Part shown: in pieces, positions 7,957 through 17,322 of the stretch
Layout: every line of letters begins with the position of its first letter
Position numbering within the stretch: position 1 is the first letter of the stretch
Origin: Bacteroidota bacterium
GTDB taxonomy: Bacteria; Bacteroidota; Bacteroidia; Chitinophagales; Saprospiraceae
Direction: 5' to 3'
Length of the DNA stretch: 64,000 bases
NCBI GenBank assembly: GCA_024743405.1
Contig: JANSWP010000017.1
Coordinates: 1-64,000 of the forward strand
Notes under the pieces: generated by a model
Database searches by the model: none
The model's input: only the letters and a program-made list of their open reading frames with translations
What the model was told of the DNA's origin: nothing
Made by a program: the position numbers and the translations under genes

Positions 7957-9489
7957 ATGAAAAATATTTTATTGTTCGTTTTTATACTCACAATTTCTTT
8001 CTCCTCCTTACTTGCACAAAAAGAAAACCAGCGTCAACCTTCACCAGAATTTAATTTAGAGAAAACCGAATTAGAAGCCCACTTGAGATTTTTAGCTTCA
8101 GATGAACTTCAAGGACGAAGAACAGGAACAGTTTTTAATAATATTGCCGCAAGGTATATTGCTGAAAAATTAAGGGAATATGGTGTTCAACCGGCTGTTA
8201 ATAATGAAGGATATTTTCAAAAAATGCCTTTTGTCAAAAAAACTCCTCCAAAAAATGCTTCTTTTAGTTTGGGAGAAACAAACTATCAAATGGGAGATGA
8301 TTTGGTAATGCTTTCTGGTGATGCAGCAGAAATAGAAGCCAAAGCAGTCTTTGCTGGAAGTGGTTGGATAGATGAAAACACTGGTCAAGATGACTATGAA
8401 AACCTAGACGTAAAAGGAAGAATAGTAGTTGTTCTCTCTGGTATTCCAAATGGAAAAGGTCCTTTCAGCGCCTTTGAAGCAATGCCTAAAAAAAGAGAAA
8501 TTGCTGCCGAAAAAGGTGCTGCTGGATTAATTGAAATCTATCAAATAAAATTTCCATGGAGTTATTTTAAGCGTTTTATGAATAGAGAACGCCTCACAAT
8601 AGAAAAACAAAAATCATCAGCAGCAGCTAAAGCCCTACCGTACGGATGGATAAATGAGGGTTCTAAAGAACTTTTGGCAGCTTTAAACAAATCAAAAAAA
8701 GGACTGGATGCTAAAATTAGTAGCTCTGGTATTCAAACTGAGCCAGCTCCTTCTTACAATGTAGCGGGTGTAATTCCTGGTAGTGATCCTGAATTGCGTG
8801 AAGAATTCATTTTATTATCGGCTCATTTTGATCATGTGGGAACAGGAAGAGATGGCGGCGGAAGATTCACAGCTCAAGACAGTATCTTCAATGGCACAAG
8901 AGACAATGGCATGGGTACCGTTGCCTTGATTGCAGCAGCAAAATCAATGGCGAAGGCTCCACCAAAAAGATCCGTTATTATCTTGGCTGTGACTGGGGAA
9001 GAAATTGGACTTTTGGGTAGTGCTTATTATGCAGAAAATCCTTTATTTCCTTTAGAAAAAACAGTTTTCAATTTGAATACAGATGGCGCTGGATATGACG
9101 ATATTTCTGCTGTATCCATTACTGGTTATGGTAGAACTGGAACCGATGCACAAGTTGATTTAGCGACTAAGGCCTTTGAACTTAATGTCATTCAAAACCC
9201 CGCACCAGAACAAAATCTATATGATCGATCCGATAATGTTAGTTTTGCCCAACTAGGTATACCTGCAATTTGCTTTAGCCCTGGAACGACAGGATTCTCT
9301 GAGGAGATTCAGAAATATTATCACCAAGTCTCAGATAATCCGGACAGCATTGATTATGATTATTTTTTGAAATTCTGTCAAGCCTTTGCTTATTCTGCGC
9401 GGTTGATTGGTGATATGGGTTCTAGACCAATATGGACTGAAGGTGATAAATACGAGGAAGCCGGAAAGGAATTATACAAAAAACCATAA
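7957..9489 (+). CDS. Secreted M28-family zinc peptidase with PA-like insert
   Basis: A 510-residue exported metallopeptidase, probably an aminopeptidase. The signal peptide is MKNILLFVFILTISFSSLLA, with cleavage expected before Gln21. The M28 zinc ligands are visible: His290 and Asp292 in SAHFDHVG, Asp316 in RDNGMG, the catalytic pair Glu348-Glu349 in TGEEIG, Asp376 in NTDGAG, and a C-terminal histidine in YYHQVSD. A protease-associated-like insert occupies about residues 120-260. An upstream TTG in frame (7918) would add 13 polar residues before the signal peptide, so ATG 7957 was chosen. The nicotinamidase-like gene starts 4 bp after the stop, so the two are probably co-translated. Confidence 0.92.
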   Translation: MKNILLFVFILTISFSSLLAQKENQRQPSPEFNLEKTELEAHLRFLASDELQGRRTGTVFNNIAARYIAEKLREYGVQPAVNNEGYFQKMPFVKKTPPKNASFSLGETNYQMGDDLVMLSGDAAEIEAKAVFAGSGWIDENTGQDDYENLDVKGRIVVVLSGIPNGKGPFSAFEAMPKKREIAAEKGAAGLIEIYQIKFPWSYFKRFMNRERLTIEKQKSSAAAKALPYGWINEGSKELLAALNKSKKGLDAKISSSGIQTEPAPSYNVAGVIPGSDPELREEFILLSAHFDHVGTGRDGGGRFTAQDSIFNGTRDNGMGTVALIAAAKSMAKAPPKRSVIILAVTGEEIGLLGSAYYAENPLFPLEKTVFNLNTDGAGYDDISAVSITGYGRTGTDAQVDLATKAFELNVIQNPAPEQNLYDRSDNVSFAQLGIPAICFSPGTTGFSEEIQKYYHQVSDNPDSIDYDYFLKFCQAFAYSARLIGDMGSRPIWTEGDKYEEAGKELYKKP

Positions 9490-9493
9490 CCCA

Positions 9494-10021
9494 ATGAAGG
9501 CATTAATAGTCAATGACTTACAAAATGATTTTCATCCTTCTGGAATGGCTGCAATAGAAAAAAGTGATCAATTAGTGCCGGTCATCAATAATCTAATGGA
9601 GGGATACGAATTGAATATCGCCACTCAATTTTTTTATCCGGCTAATCATATAATTTTTGCGGGCAATCACATTTGGCGCAAGCCCAATCAAATTATCCAA
9701 ATAAATGACCAAGAGATCCAATTAACTGAAATGCATTGCGTCGCAAATAGTTTTGGAGCTGAGTTAATGGTTGGTTTAAACCAAAAAAAAATCCATCAAA
9801 AATATCAAAAAGGAACCCAAAAAGACATCCCAGCACATTGTGCATTTTTTGATGTTGATAAAGTTTCGAATGGTTTAAAAGAATTTCTGAAGAAAATGAA
9901 AGTGACTGAAATTCATTTTTCTGGCATTAATTACAATGAAAATTTATCTTTCTCTATTCAAATAGCTAAAGAATTTGGCTTTCATGTGAACATAATTTCT
10001 GAGGCTTGTTTAGGATTATAA
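9494..10021 (+). CDS. Nicotinamidase/isochorismatase-fold protein with degenerate active site
   Basis: A 175-residue protein whose fold and motif order match PncA, the enzyme that deamidates nicotinamide. Asp8 (VNDLQNDF) and Lys106 (KGTQ) of the catalytic triad are kept. The nucleophile cysteine, expected in G-x-A-T-D-x-C-V, is Asn150 in GINYNENLS. The metal-site D-x-H before the PANH motif reads F46-F47-Y48. His52 and the HCV motif (81-83) remain. Loss of the cysteine and two metal ligands predicts no amidase activity. The frame from 9407 is only an upstream extension without homology, so ATG 9494, 4 bp after the M28 gene, was chosen. It may be a binding or regulatory pseudoenzyme, or the gene may be decaying. 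Confidence 0.85.
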   Translation: MKALIVNDLQNDFHPSGMAAIEKSDQLVPVINNLMEGYELNIATQFFYPANHIIFAGNHIWRKPNQIIQINDQEIQLTEMHCVANSFGAELMVGLNQKKIHQKYQKGTQKDIPAHCAFFDVDKVSNGLKEFLKKMKVTEIHFSGINYNENLSFSIQIAKEFGFHVNIISEACLGL

Positions 10022-10066
10022 TTCCTGATTTTGAAATATGTCAAAACTTCATAAAAAACGCCCTTA

Positions 10067-12673
10067 ATGAAATACCCATTTTTAAAAATTCTTACTTTCT
10101 CTATATTTATTTCTATGCTTTTTGGTGCTTGCTTGAGCCCTAAAAATGAAGTTATTGACACCAATAATCCAAATAAGCTAACCATCAAAAATTATCCAAA
10201 TGATCAATTTTTACTTCGAAATGCTAACCCTGACGGTTCCTTTGATTTAAATGCCTACGAAAATGGACTTTCTCAAGCAAGAGATAGAATGAATGAGCGC
10301 AATGAGGAGCCTGGTTATGATCTTGAATGGACGATTCAAGGTCCAGGAAATTTAGGCGCACGAGTGAATACTATTGCTGTGCATCCATCCAATGAAGACA
10401 TCATTTATATTGGTTATTCTCATGGAGGAGTTTGGAGAACTACAGATGGAGGTCAAAATTGGGTTTCCATATTTGACGACCAACTTTTTCCTTCCATTTC
10501 TGATATCGCTATCGATCCATCCAATCCAGCTAGAATTTATGTCGGGACTGGCGATTTAAATATTCCGCATAATGCTTTTATCGGAGATGGTATTTATGTA
10601 AGCAATGACAGTGGAGATACATGGGAACATTTAGGATTAACAGAACAAAGAATCGTTTCTAAGATCATAATTGATCCAACTAACCCTAGTACCATTTATG
10701 CGGCAACTATGGGTATTCCTATGGAAATGAATCAAGACCGAGGGCTCTATAAATCAATTGATGGAGGACAAACATGGGAACAAATATTATTTGTTAGTGA
10801 GCAGGCTGGCATAATAGATATGGTTATGGATCCTTTCGACTCTCAAACCATTTATGCTTCAGGTTGGGATAGACATCGTACGAATAAGTTATCTATTATT
10901 TCAGGTCCAGGAGCTAGAATTTTTAAAACAACTGATGGGGGGCAAAATTGGACAGTTTTGGAAGGAGGACTTCCTAACTTAGATGTGATGGGTCGTACAG
11001 GTCTCGCCATATCACAGCAAACACAAGGTTTAGTATATGCCATGTTTGTTGGCTCAAATTCGCAACTTTATGGAATTTATCGCTCGGATGATGGAGGAGA
11101 AAATTGGACAGAAGTTCCAACTGATGAAGATCAAAATGGATTAAGTACTTCTTCATTAGGTGGTTTTGGTTGGTATTTTGGCAAGTTAAGAGTACATCCT
11201 GAAATTGATGACCTCCTTTATCTACTGGGGGTAGATTTATGGAAAGGGGAAGATGAAAAATGGGAACGGGCAACTCCACCTTGGTGGCAATATGCAGTGC
11301 ATGCTGATAAACATGACCTTGTTTTTACTCCGGCCGGAAATATCCTTTTGGGAACAGATGGCGGCTTATATAAAACAACAGATTTAGGAGAAACTTGGGA
11401 GGATTTAGAGGATATTCCAACAACTCAATTTTATAGGGTCGGCTATAATCCACATAATCCAGATTGGTACTATGGGGGAGCTCAAGACAATGGAACCACT
11501 GGAGGTAATTTATCAGGCATCAATGATTGGCCTAGAATATTTGGAGGGGACGGTTTTCAACCCGTATTCCATCCTGATAATCCAGAAATATTTTATGTTG
11601 AAACTCAACGCGGTAATATTTCTGTCACAACTAATGGTGGACAAAGTTTTAATGCTGGTGATCAAGGTATAGACGGTAGTGATGACCGAAATTGGGATAT
11701 GCCCTATATGATGAGTTATCATAATCCAGATCGATTAATTGCGGGAACAGATAGAATCTATGTAAGCGAAAATGCAGTATCACCGATCTTTTCTCCAGTT
11801 AGCCAAAATCTGACTGAATTTGACGATACGACCACTACTAGAAATCACAATATTAGTACGCTACATGAGTCCCCACTTGATGAAAACTTGATTTATGCAG
11901 GAACGGCAGATGGAAGAGTTTGGAGAACTGATGCCGTATTTGACTTTCAATGGATAGACATTTCAGATGGATTAATCGATAGATATGTCACTGACATTAA
12001 AGCCTCTCCTACTCACCTAGATTGGGTTTATGTAGTACAATCTGGATATAAAGACAATGACTTCTTGCCTCGAGTTCATCTCTCAAAAGATAGAGGTCAA
12101 AATTGGGAAGATATTACTGGAGACCTCCCCGATTTAGCGGTGAATGATATTTATGTATTACCAAACCATGAGGATTCAGTTCTTTTTATCGCTAATGATG
12201 GAGGTATCTATGGCAGTATAAATGCAGGTTTAGAGTGGCATCGTGTTGGTACCAATATGCCTATTATCCCTGTATATGATTTGGAATGGAACATTGAGAA
12301 AAACGAAATTTTCGCAGCAACATTTGCACGATCTATCATGAGTTACCCACTTGATTCTTTACTTTTCCCATCATTACCAATAGATACCACAACATCTTCA
12401 AAAACGATTTTTCATCCAAAATCTGCCCTTAATATATATCCCTCTCCTGCAAAAGAATTCGTGACCATTCAATTTAGTAATAATGAATTTGGTAAAAATT
12501 CTGAAGTTGTCATTTTGAATGCTTTAGGTCAATTGATGGAGAAAAAGAAGGTCAATCAATATGGTAAAAACAATATCGAATTTGATATAAAAAACTGGAT
12601 ATCTGGAACCTATTTTGTAAAGATCAAAACTCGACATCAAATTATGTCTGGTAGTTTTATAAAAATTGAATAG
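10067..12673 (+). CDS. T9SS-exported Asp-box (BNR/sortilin-type) beta-propeller protein
   Basis: An 868-residue surface or secreted protein. The N-terminus MKYPFLKILTFSIFISMLFGAC is a signal sequence with a possible lipobox (LFGAC). The body has at least eight Asp-box repeats of the S/T-x-D-x-G-x-x-W type, such as TTDGGQNW, SNDSGDTW, SIDGGQTW, RSDDGGENW and SKDRGQNW. This pattern predicts a sortilin/VPS10-like propeller. The last 80 residues, starting near ALNIYPSPAKE and ending SGSFIKIE, form a type A T9SS sorting domain. Presence of both a lipobox-like cysteine and a T9SS domain is unusual. No catalytic residues for a glycosidase were identified. It follows the nicotinamidase-like gene by 45 bp. 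Confidence 0.88.
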   Translation: MKYPFLKILTFSIFISMLFGACLSPKNEVIDTNNPNKLTIKNYPNDQFLLRNANPDGSFDLNAYENGLSQARDRMNERNEEPGYDLEWTIQGPGNLGARVNTIAVHPSNEDIIYIGYSHGGVWRTTDGGQNWVSIFDDQLFPSISDIAIDPSNPARIYVGTGDLNIPHNAFIGDGIYVSNDSGDTWEHLGLTEQRIVSKIIIDPTNPSTIYAATMGIPMEMNQDRGLYKSIDGGQTWEQILFVSEQAGIIDMVMDPFDSQTIYASGWDRHRTNKLSIISGPGARIFKTTDGGQNWTVLEGGLPNLDVMGRTGLAISQQTQGLVYAMFVGSNSQLYGIYRSDDGGENWTEVPTDEDQNGLSTSSLGGFGWYFGKLRVHPEIDDLLYLLGVDLWKGEDEKWERATPPWWQYAVHADKHDLVFTPAGNILLGTDGGLYKTTDLGETWEDLEDIPTTQFYRVGYNPHNPDWYYGGAQDNGTTGGNLSGINDWPRIFGGDGFQPVFHPDNPEIFYVETQRGNISVTTNGGQSFNAGDQGIDGSDDRNWDMPYMMSYHNPDRLIAGTDRIYVSENAVSPIFSPVSQNLTEFDDTTTTRNHNISTLHESPLDENLIYAGTADGRVWRTDAVFDFQWIDISDGLIDRYVTDIKASPTHLDWVYVVQSGYKDNDFLPRVHLSKDRGQNWEDITGDLPDLAVNDIYVLPNHEDSVLFIANDGGIYGSINAGLEWHRVGTNMPIIPVYDLEWNIEKNEIFAATFARSIMSYPLDSLLFPSLPIDTTTSSKTIFHPKSALNIYPSPAKEFVTIQFSNNEFGKNSEVVILNALGQLMEKKKVNQYGKNNIEFDIKNWISGTYFVKIKTRHQIMSGSFIKIE

Positions 12674-12720
12674 CCAGGCTGATTCCTGTAAAGGATTATG
12701 TTAAACCTAAAGGTCTATTT

Positions 12721-15700
12721 CTATTTGATACGACCACTCCTATTGATAGTCGTAGGACTTAGCTGCTGTGTACTCCAAAGCACAACATCTGAGATATTAA
12801 CATGGGGAGGTTGAGTTGCTATAAAGTAAACAGATTGTGCGACATCCTCTGCTTTTAATGGCTCAAAATCCTCATACATTTTCGCTTTTTCCTCATCCCC
12901 ATCAAATCGAACCAATGCAAACTCTGTCTCTGCATGTGCAGGTAAGACTTGGCTAACTCGAATATTGTATTTATACAAATCATGACGCATCGCTCTTGTT
13001 AAGCCATCAACAGCAAATTTGCTCGCACAATACACATTTCCATTGGGATAAACATCTCTTCCAGAAGTCGAACCAATATTGATAACATGTCCAGTTTGAC
13101 GTTTGACCATATAAGGAGTAATAGCTCTAGTGACATGCAATAGACCTTTTAAATTAGTATCGATCATTTGATTCCATAAGTCAAAGTCTCCTTCATGGAT
13201 AGGCGCCATTCCTTTGGCTAAACCTGCATTATTTATTAAAACATCAACATTCTTCCATTCTTCGGATAAAGAATTAAAAGCCAAATTGGTAGCCGCTAAA
13301 TCTCGAACGTCAAAAGGCAATATTTGAATATATGAATTAAATGCCTCCTCTAACTCAGTTTTAACTTCCTCCAACCTTTCCGTACGCCTGCCAGTCAAAA
13401 TCAGGGAATAATCATGTTCTGCAAATAAACGAGCTATTGCTTTTCCAAAACCAGCAGTTGCACCAGTAATGAATACTATTTTTCCTAATTTTTTTCTAGA
13501 CATTCCTTTTTCTCGCATTTGCTGAGTCTCTTCTTCTACTTGCTCTTTTTCAATGATTTGATCCTCAACAACATTGGTTTCAATAGACTCTGTGTCTCCC
13601 TTCTGATTAACAAGAATGTCCTCCCCTAAAATGGCACTTAACTCCTGCTTAATAATAGGCTTACTCTCGTTTTCATTCAGATGATTAGCTGGGTACAATT
13701 TAGCCATGCTAGTCTCTAACCTTTCCATATCCTTTTTCAATTCTGTAAACTCAGGGTCTTCCTCTTGATTCATAATTTGCTTAAAATGGGAATCGGCCTT
13801 GGCATTGGTTTCCATTAAAGCATATTTGAAGGCTTCATCATTTTGTTTTGTTCTCAGTTCTGGATTTATTTTAATTGCCTTTTTGTAATAATCATATGCA
13901 GGGGCTCGATCTCCTAATTGATGATAAATAACGGCTAAATCATAATTGGCAAATGGATGATCCTTTTTAATTTTAAGGGTCTTTTTAAAATGTTTTACCG
14001 CCTTCCAATGTTTGCCAAAAAATTCATTTAAAAGGATACCAATACGATAATGAGCATCCACATTTTTTGGATTTTGCTTTACTGCTAACTTCAAATAATG
14101 TAATGCCTCTTTACTTTTGTCTTCAAATTTATTGAGCAATAATAGTCCTAATCGATAATAAACATTTGGATAATCTATATTCAAAGATTCGACTTTTTCA
14201 TAACCGCTTTTAGCAGACAAATAATCTCCTTGAATTTCAGCAATTTCAGCAAGCAAAAAATAAGAATCTTCGTGCTTATCATTAAAACTTAAAACTGTTT
14301 CTAGCTCTTTAATTGCATTTTCAAAATCATTTTCAAATCTAGCCAAATGATAAGCATATTGGTATCTAGTAAATACATCTGTTGGATTAGCAATCACTAA
14401 AGCTTTCATAACTTGTAATCCGCCTTCATGATCACCTTCTTCTATCTTTTTTGCAGCATCTAAAATAGAATAATTCACTTCTTCTTGTTTTTCTTCCTCA
14501 ATTGAGTTACCAACTATGTCAAAATCTTTGGGTTCATTTGATTCTTTAAGCAGAACATTTGTAGCGTCTTTTTCCTCAACAATTTCTTTTAATTCTTCTT
14601 CTACATCTTGCAGGACAATCACATCGGGGAATTCATCATCATTCTCAATTTCATCATTCAGCAGAATATTATTTATTAATTTATCATCCATTTCATCAGT
14701 CGATTTTTCTGCAATAAATGGCTCACTATTATCCTCAAGAAGTGGTTTTTCTAAAAAGTTATCTACAGTTGGAAATACCTCTTCCATAACTTCCTTATTC
14801 TGTTCTGAAGCCTCTTGATTTAAAATTTCATCTATGATTAAGTCAACATCTGTATCTGCATCCGCTTCGATGTTTTCCCTCTTTTCTGCATCTAATTTTG
14901 ATAAATCTTCTAAATCAAGCTCAAATACGTTTTCTGTTGATGAACTTTTCGATTGGTTTTCACTTAAAACGCTTAAATCTTTCTCCTCCAAATTTGAACT
15001 TTCAAATGCAATGTCTTTGATTGATTCGTCTATTGGCTTTGGTTCACTTTCTTCATCTGCCTTTTGAAGCCATTGCATGCCAGGAATAGTTGACAAATCA
15101 ATGGGAACGTCCTCTTCGTTAGGGGGTTCATTAATGGTCATGTTAACTTCTTTTGCCAATCCTTCTTTTATATCATTGTCCTTTAAGTTGATAATTGACT
15201 CGTTTTCTGCCAAAATATCCTCCGAAGAGTTCGTGATTAAATTCACTAAGTCCTGATTTATACCGATAGCTTCTTTTTCATCTCCCTCAATAGGTCGATT
15301 CACACCTTCTTTAGGCTTAATACTTTCAACAACACCATCAGGATTCAGCAAAGTAATATAAGCCTCATGTTCATTAAGATTTTGAGAATAATCGAAAAAC
15401 ACCTTGTAACTATTTTCCTTAAATGCTACATGGTTGTAATGTTTTATGCTTCTCAAATACCTCAGAAACTCTCCAATATTTGAAGAAATACTTCTTACTA
15501 TATTTATTTCCTGATTAAATTCTTGTTCTTCTTTAGCCGAAATAGTTCTTTTCTTTTTCCGCAATTCTAAATATTTCTCTTGCCAAAAATTCATATACTT
15601 AATGATATGACTTACTCTATCAAATACTGTGGGCAAAGTCTCGAAATCTGATGTTCCATCCACTGGATATTTCCCATCAATAATTACTGGGAGAAGTTTC

Positions 15701-15963
15701 CCAATATTGGATAATCTTTGAATATAATCCATCCCATTTTTCATGCATCTTACTGACTTCAAAAAATTATCACTGACCAATAATAAGGTATTAGCGTCTC
15801 GACTAATCAACTGATCTCCTAAACTTTCGAATATGCTTGTTTGCCCGGATGAGATATGTTCAAATTTATATCCAGATATGCTTAAATCTTGATCAATTAA
15901 TTTAGCCACATCTTGGTTTTCTTGACAATAGGCTAAAATATATTTTTTGTTATCACTCATCAA
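12721..15963 (-). CDS. TIR-like / acidic linker / TPR / short-chain dehydrogenase fusion protein
   Basis: A 1080-residue multidomain protein. Residues 1-150 are TIR-like (YILAYCQENQDVAKLID, then LLVSDNFLKSVRCMKN), but the position of the catalytic Glu in the WCxxE motif is Asn76. Residues about 230-510 are acidic and low in complexity. Residues about 515-730 hold at least five TPR units (for example YYRLGLLLLNKFEDKSKEAL). Residues 821-1080 are a complete classical SDR: TGATAGFG (833-840), Arg-Arg after beta2 suggesting NADP, NNAG, Ser965, Tyr978 and Lys982 (YCASK). The SDR portion begins exactly at an internal Met (13503), typical of a stand-alone YdfG-like enzyme, so this is a gene fusion or an internal start is used. 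It follows the TlpA-like gene by 18 bp, probably one operon. Confidence 0.87.
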   Translation of the reverse strand: MMSDNKKYILAYCQENQDVAKLIDQDLSISGYKFEHISSGQTSIFESLGDQLISRDANTLLLVSDNFLKSVRCMKNGMDYIQRLSNIGKLLPVIIDGKYPVDGTSDFETLPTVFDRVSHIIKYMNFWQEKYLELRKKKRTISAKEEQEFNQEINIVRSISSNIGEFLRYLRSIKHYNHVAFKENSYKVFFDYSQNLNEHEAYITLLNPDGVVESIKPKEGVNRPIEGDEKEAIGINQDLVNLITNSSEDILAENESIINLKDNDIKEGLAKEVNMTINEPPNEEDVPIDLSTIPGMQWLQKADEESEPKPIDESIKDIAFESSNLEEKDLSVLSENQSKSSSTENVFELDLEDLSKLDAEKRENIEADADTDVDLIIDEILNQEASEQNKEVMEEVFPTVDNFLEKPLLEDNSEPFIAEKSTDEMDDKLINNILLNDEIENDDEFPDVIVLQDVEEELKEIVEEKDATNVLLKESNEPKDFDIVGNSIEEEKQEEVNYSILDAAKKIEEGDHEGGLQVMKALVIANPTDVFTRYQYAYHLARFENDFENAIKELETVLSFNDKHEDSYFLLAEIAEIQGDYLSAKSGYEKVESLNIDYPNVYYRLGLLLLNKFEDKSKEALHYLKLAVKQNPKNVDAHYRIGILLNEFFGKHWKAVKHFKKTLKIKKDHPFANYDLAVIYHQLGDRAPAYDYYKKAIKINPELRTKQNDEAFKYALMETNAKADSHFKQIMNQEEDPEFTELKKDMERLETSMAKLYPANHLNENESKPIIKQELSAILGEDILVNQKGDTESIETNVVEDQIIEKEQVEEETQQMREKGMSRKKLGKIVFITGATAGFGKAIARLFAEHDYSLILTGRRTERLEEVKTELEEAFNSYIQILPFDVRDLAATNLAFNSLSEEWKNVDVLINNAGLAKGMAPIHEGDFDLWNQMIDTNLKGLLHVTRAITPYMVKRQTGHVINIGSTSGRDVYPNGNVYCASKFAVDGLTRAMRHDLYKYNIRVSQVLPAHAETEFALVRFDGDEEKAKMYEDFEPLKAEDVAQSVYFIATQPPHVNISDVVLWSTQQLSPTTINRSGRIK

Positions 15964-15981
15964 TAAAGGTTTTGACTGGGT

Positions 15982-17322
15982 CTATTCTGACAATAGTTGT
16001 TTTACAAAAGTATCAAATTCTTTTTCGAATGGCTCAAACTCAGACGTAGCAGGTCCTGCAAATCCTGTATGAATTTTTCGAACTTTATTTTCTCTATCTA
16101 AAAATATCATTGTTGGATAAGACAATATGTGATTGAGCATCGGTAAAGACTTGGCTGCTTCCTTTTTATTATAATACCCTGCATACGCAATTTCATAATT
16201 CATTTTGAAAAAATCCTTATAATTATCTATTGCCTTAAATGCATTTTCTTGGTCTCTATGTTTCTCAAATGCCAGCCCAATTACTGCTAAATCAGAATTA
16301 TCATTTTCTTTCAAATAATTGACGAGGAATCTTGTCTCGTCTTTGCAATTAGGACACCAAGTTCCAAAAATTTGAACGATTTTTATTTTGTTTTGATATT
16401 CACTATTGTGTAAGGAAATCATTTTTCCATCTGAATTTGGAAATTCAAAACTTATGGTTTCTGCACCATCAACCAAATAGGTCAATGTATTGGGATCACT
16501 TAGAGTTGCATCCGCATTCTTCTTGGCTTCCCAAACAGATTTATAATGGGATCCTGAACGAAAAATACCAATAATCGATTCATCCTCTTTTATTTCAGCT
16601 TCAAAAAGAAAAGCATGGGCACCATCAAAACAAGACATATACAATCGATCATTTTGCACGGTACCTTCCAGAAAACGGTAGTCCCCTGTTTCTGTAAGAA
16701 AAGTTCCAGTAATATGGTTTCCATTCTGTTTAAAGTCTCCAATTGCTGGGTAAGAACTACCATCATCCTCTGTAAATTTTACTTCCCATCGACCTGACAA
16801 ATCCGCAACTGGCTCTTTTTTTACGGTGGCAAATCGATAGTCTTTTCCAAATTTTGCTGCAAAGGGAATACTATAATTTCGCCCCCTATTTGGTGCATAA
16901 AAATCACCTTCTAGGGCATTATCTTCGTAAAATGCAATGATATAGGATTCATAAATTGGAAAGTCAATTCGAATACTATCCTTTGCTCTCGCTTTGGTTC
17001 GTCCAAAAGAAACATCTTTTACCGGAATCCGCTCCTCACCGTTAATAATCTCAATATAAAATGTGCCGTCTTCGTTGTAAATCACCTCAAAATTGAAAGG
17101 CAATTCTCCAGAAACCACATCCTCTGAAACACGCTTTGGAATCTCAGGTAAATACTTTTTTTTGTTCGACGTTGCCGTTGGAATGACAAGCTCTTTTTCT
17201 ACTTTTAGTGCTGCCCGCCAAATCCCTGGAGGCAATGCTGTGTACTCGTTGTCGACAACAACGCAGTCGGTAAGAAATACAATAAAGGAACAGAATAATA
17301 CAATAGACCCGAATTTAGTCAT
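15982..17322 (-). CDS. TlpA/ResA-type thioredoxin-fold lipoprotein
   Basis: A 446-residue periplasmic redox protein anchored by lipid. The signal sequence ends in a lipobox (VFLTDC). Residues about 30-280 are beta-rich and include a segment like ligand-binding N-terminal regions of Bacteroidota TlpA proteins (GRWEVKFTEDDGSSYPAIG). Residues about 295-446 are the thioredoxin domain with the active site WCPNC in IFGTWCPNCKDE and the cis-proline loop LSYPTMIFLD. The likely role is thiol-disulfide reduction in the periplasm. It is upstream of, and 18 bp from, the TIR/TPR/SDR gene. What links the two is unknown. Confidence 0.9.
   Translation of the reverse strand: MTKFGSIVLFCSFIVFLTDCVVVDNEYTALPPGIWRAALKVEKELVIPTATSNKKKYLPEIPKRVSEDVVSGELPFNFEVIYNEDGTFYIEIINGEERIPVKDVSFGRTKARAKDSIRIDFPIYESYIIAFYEDNALEGDFYAPNRGRNYSIPFAAKFGKDYRFATVKKEPVADLSGRWEVKFTEDDGSSYPAIGDFKQNGNHITGTFLTETGDYRFLEGTVQNDRLYMSCFDGAHAFLFEAEIKEDESIIGIFRSGSHYKSVWEAKKNADATLSDPNTLTYLVDGAETISFEFPNSDGKMISLHNSEYQNKIKIVQIFGTWCPNCKDETRFLVNYLKENDNSDLAVIGLAFEKHRDQENAFKAIDNYKDFFKMNYEIAYAGYYNKKEAAKSLPMLNHILSYPTMIFLDRENKVRKIHTGFAGPATSEFEPFEKEFDTFVKQLLSE

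Noticed and set aside
12674-12720. ACCTAAAGGT palindrome between convergent genes
   Set aside because: It has no loop and no U tract; chance is likely in a 47-bp gap.
14516-15067. Serine-rich open frames on the plus strand
   Set aside because: They are antisense images of the acidic Glu/Asp/Ser linker of the TIR/TPR/SDR gene.
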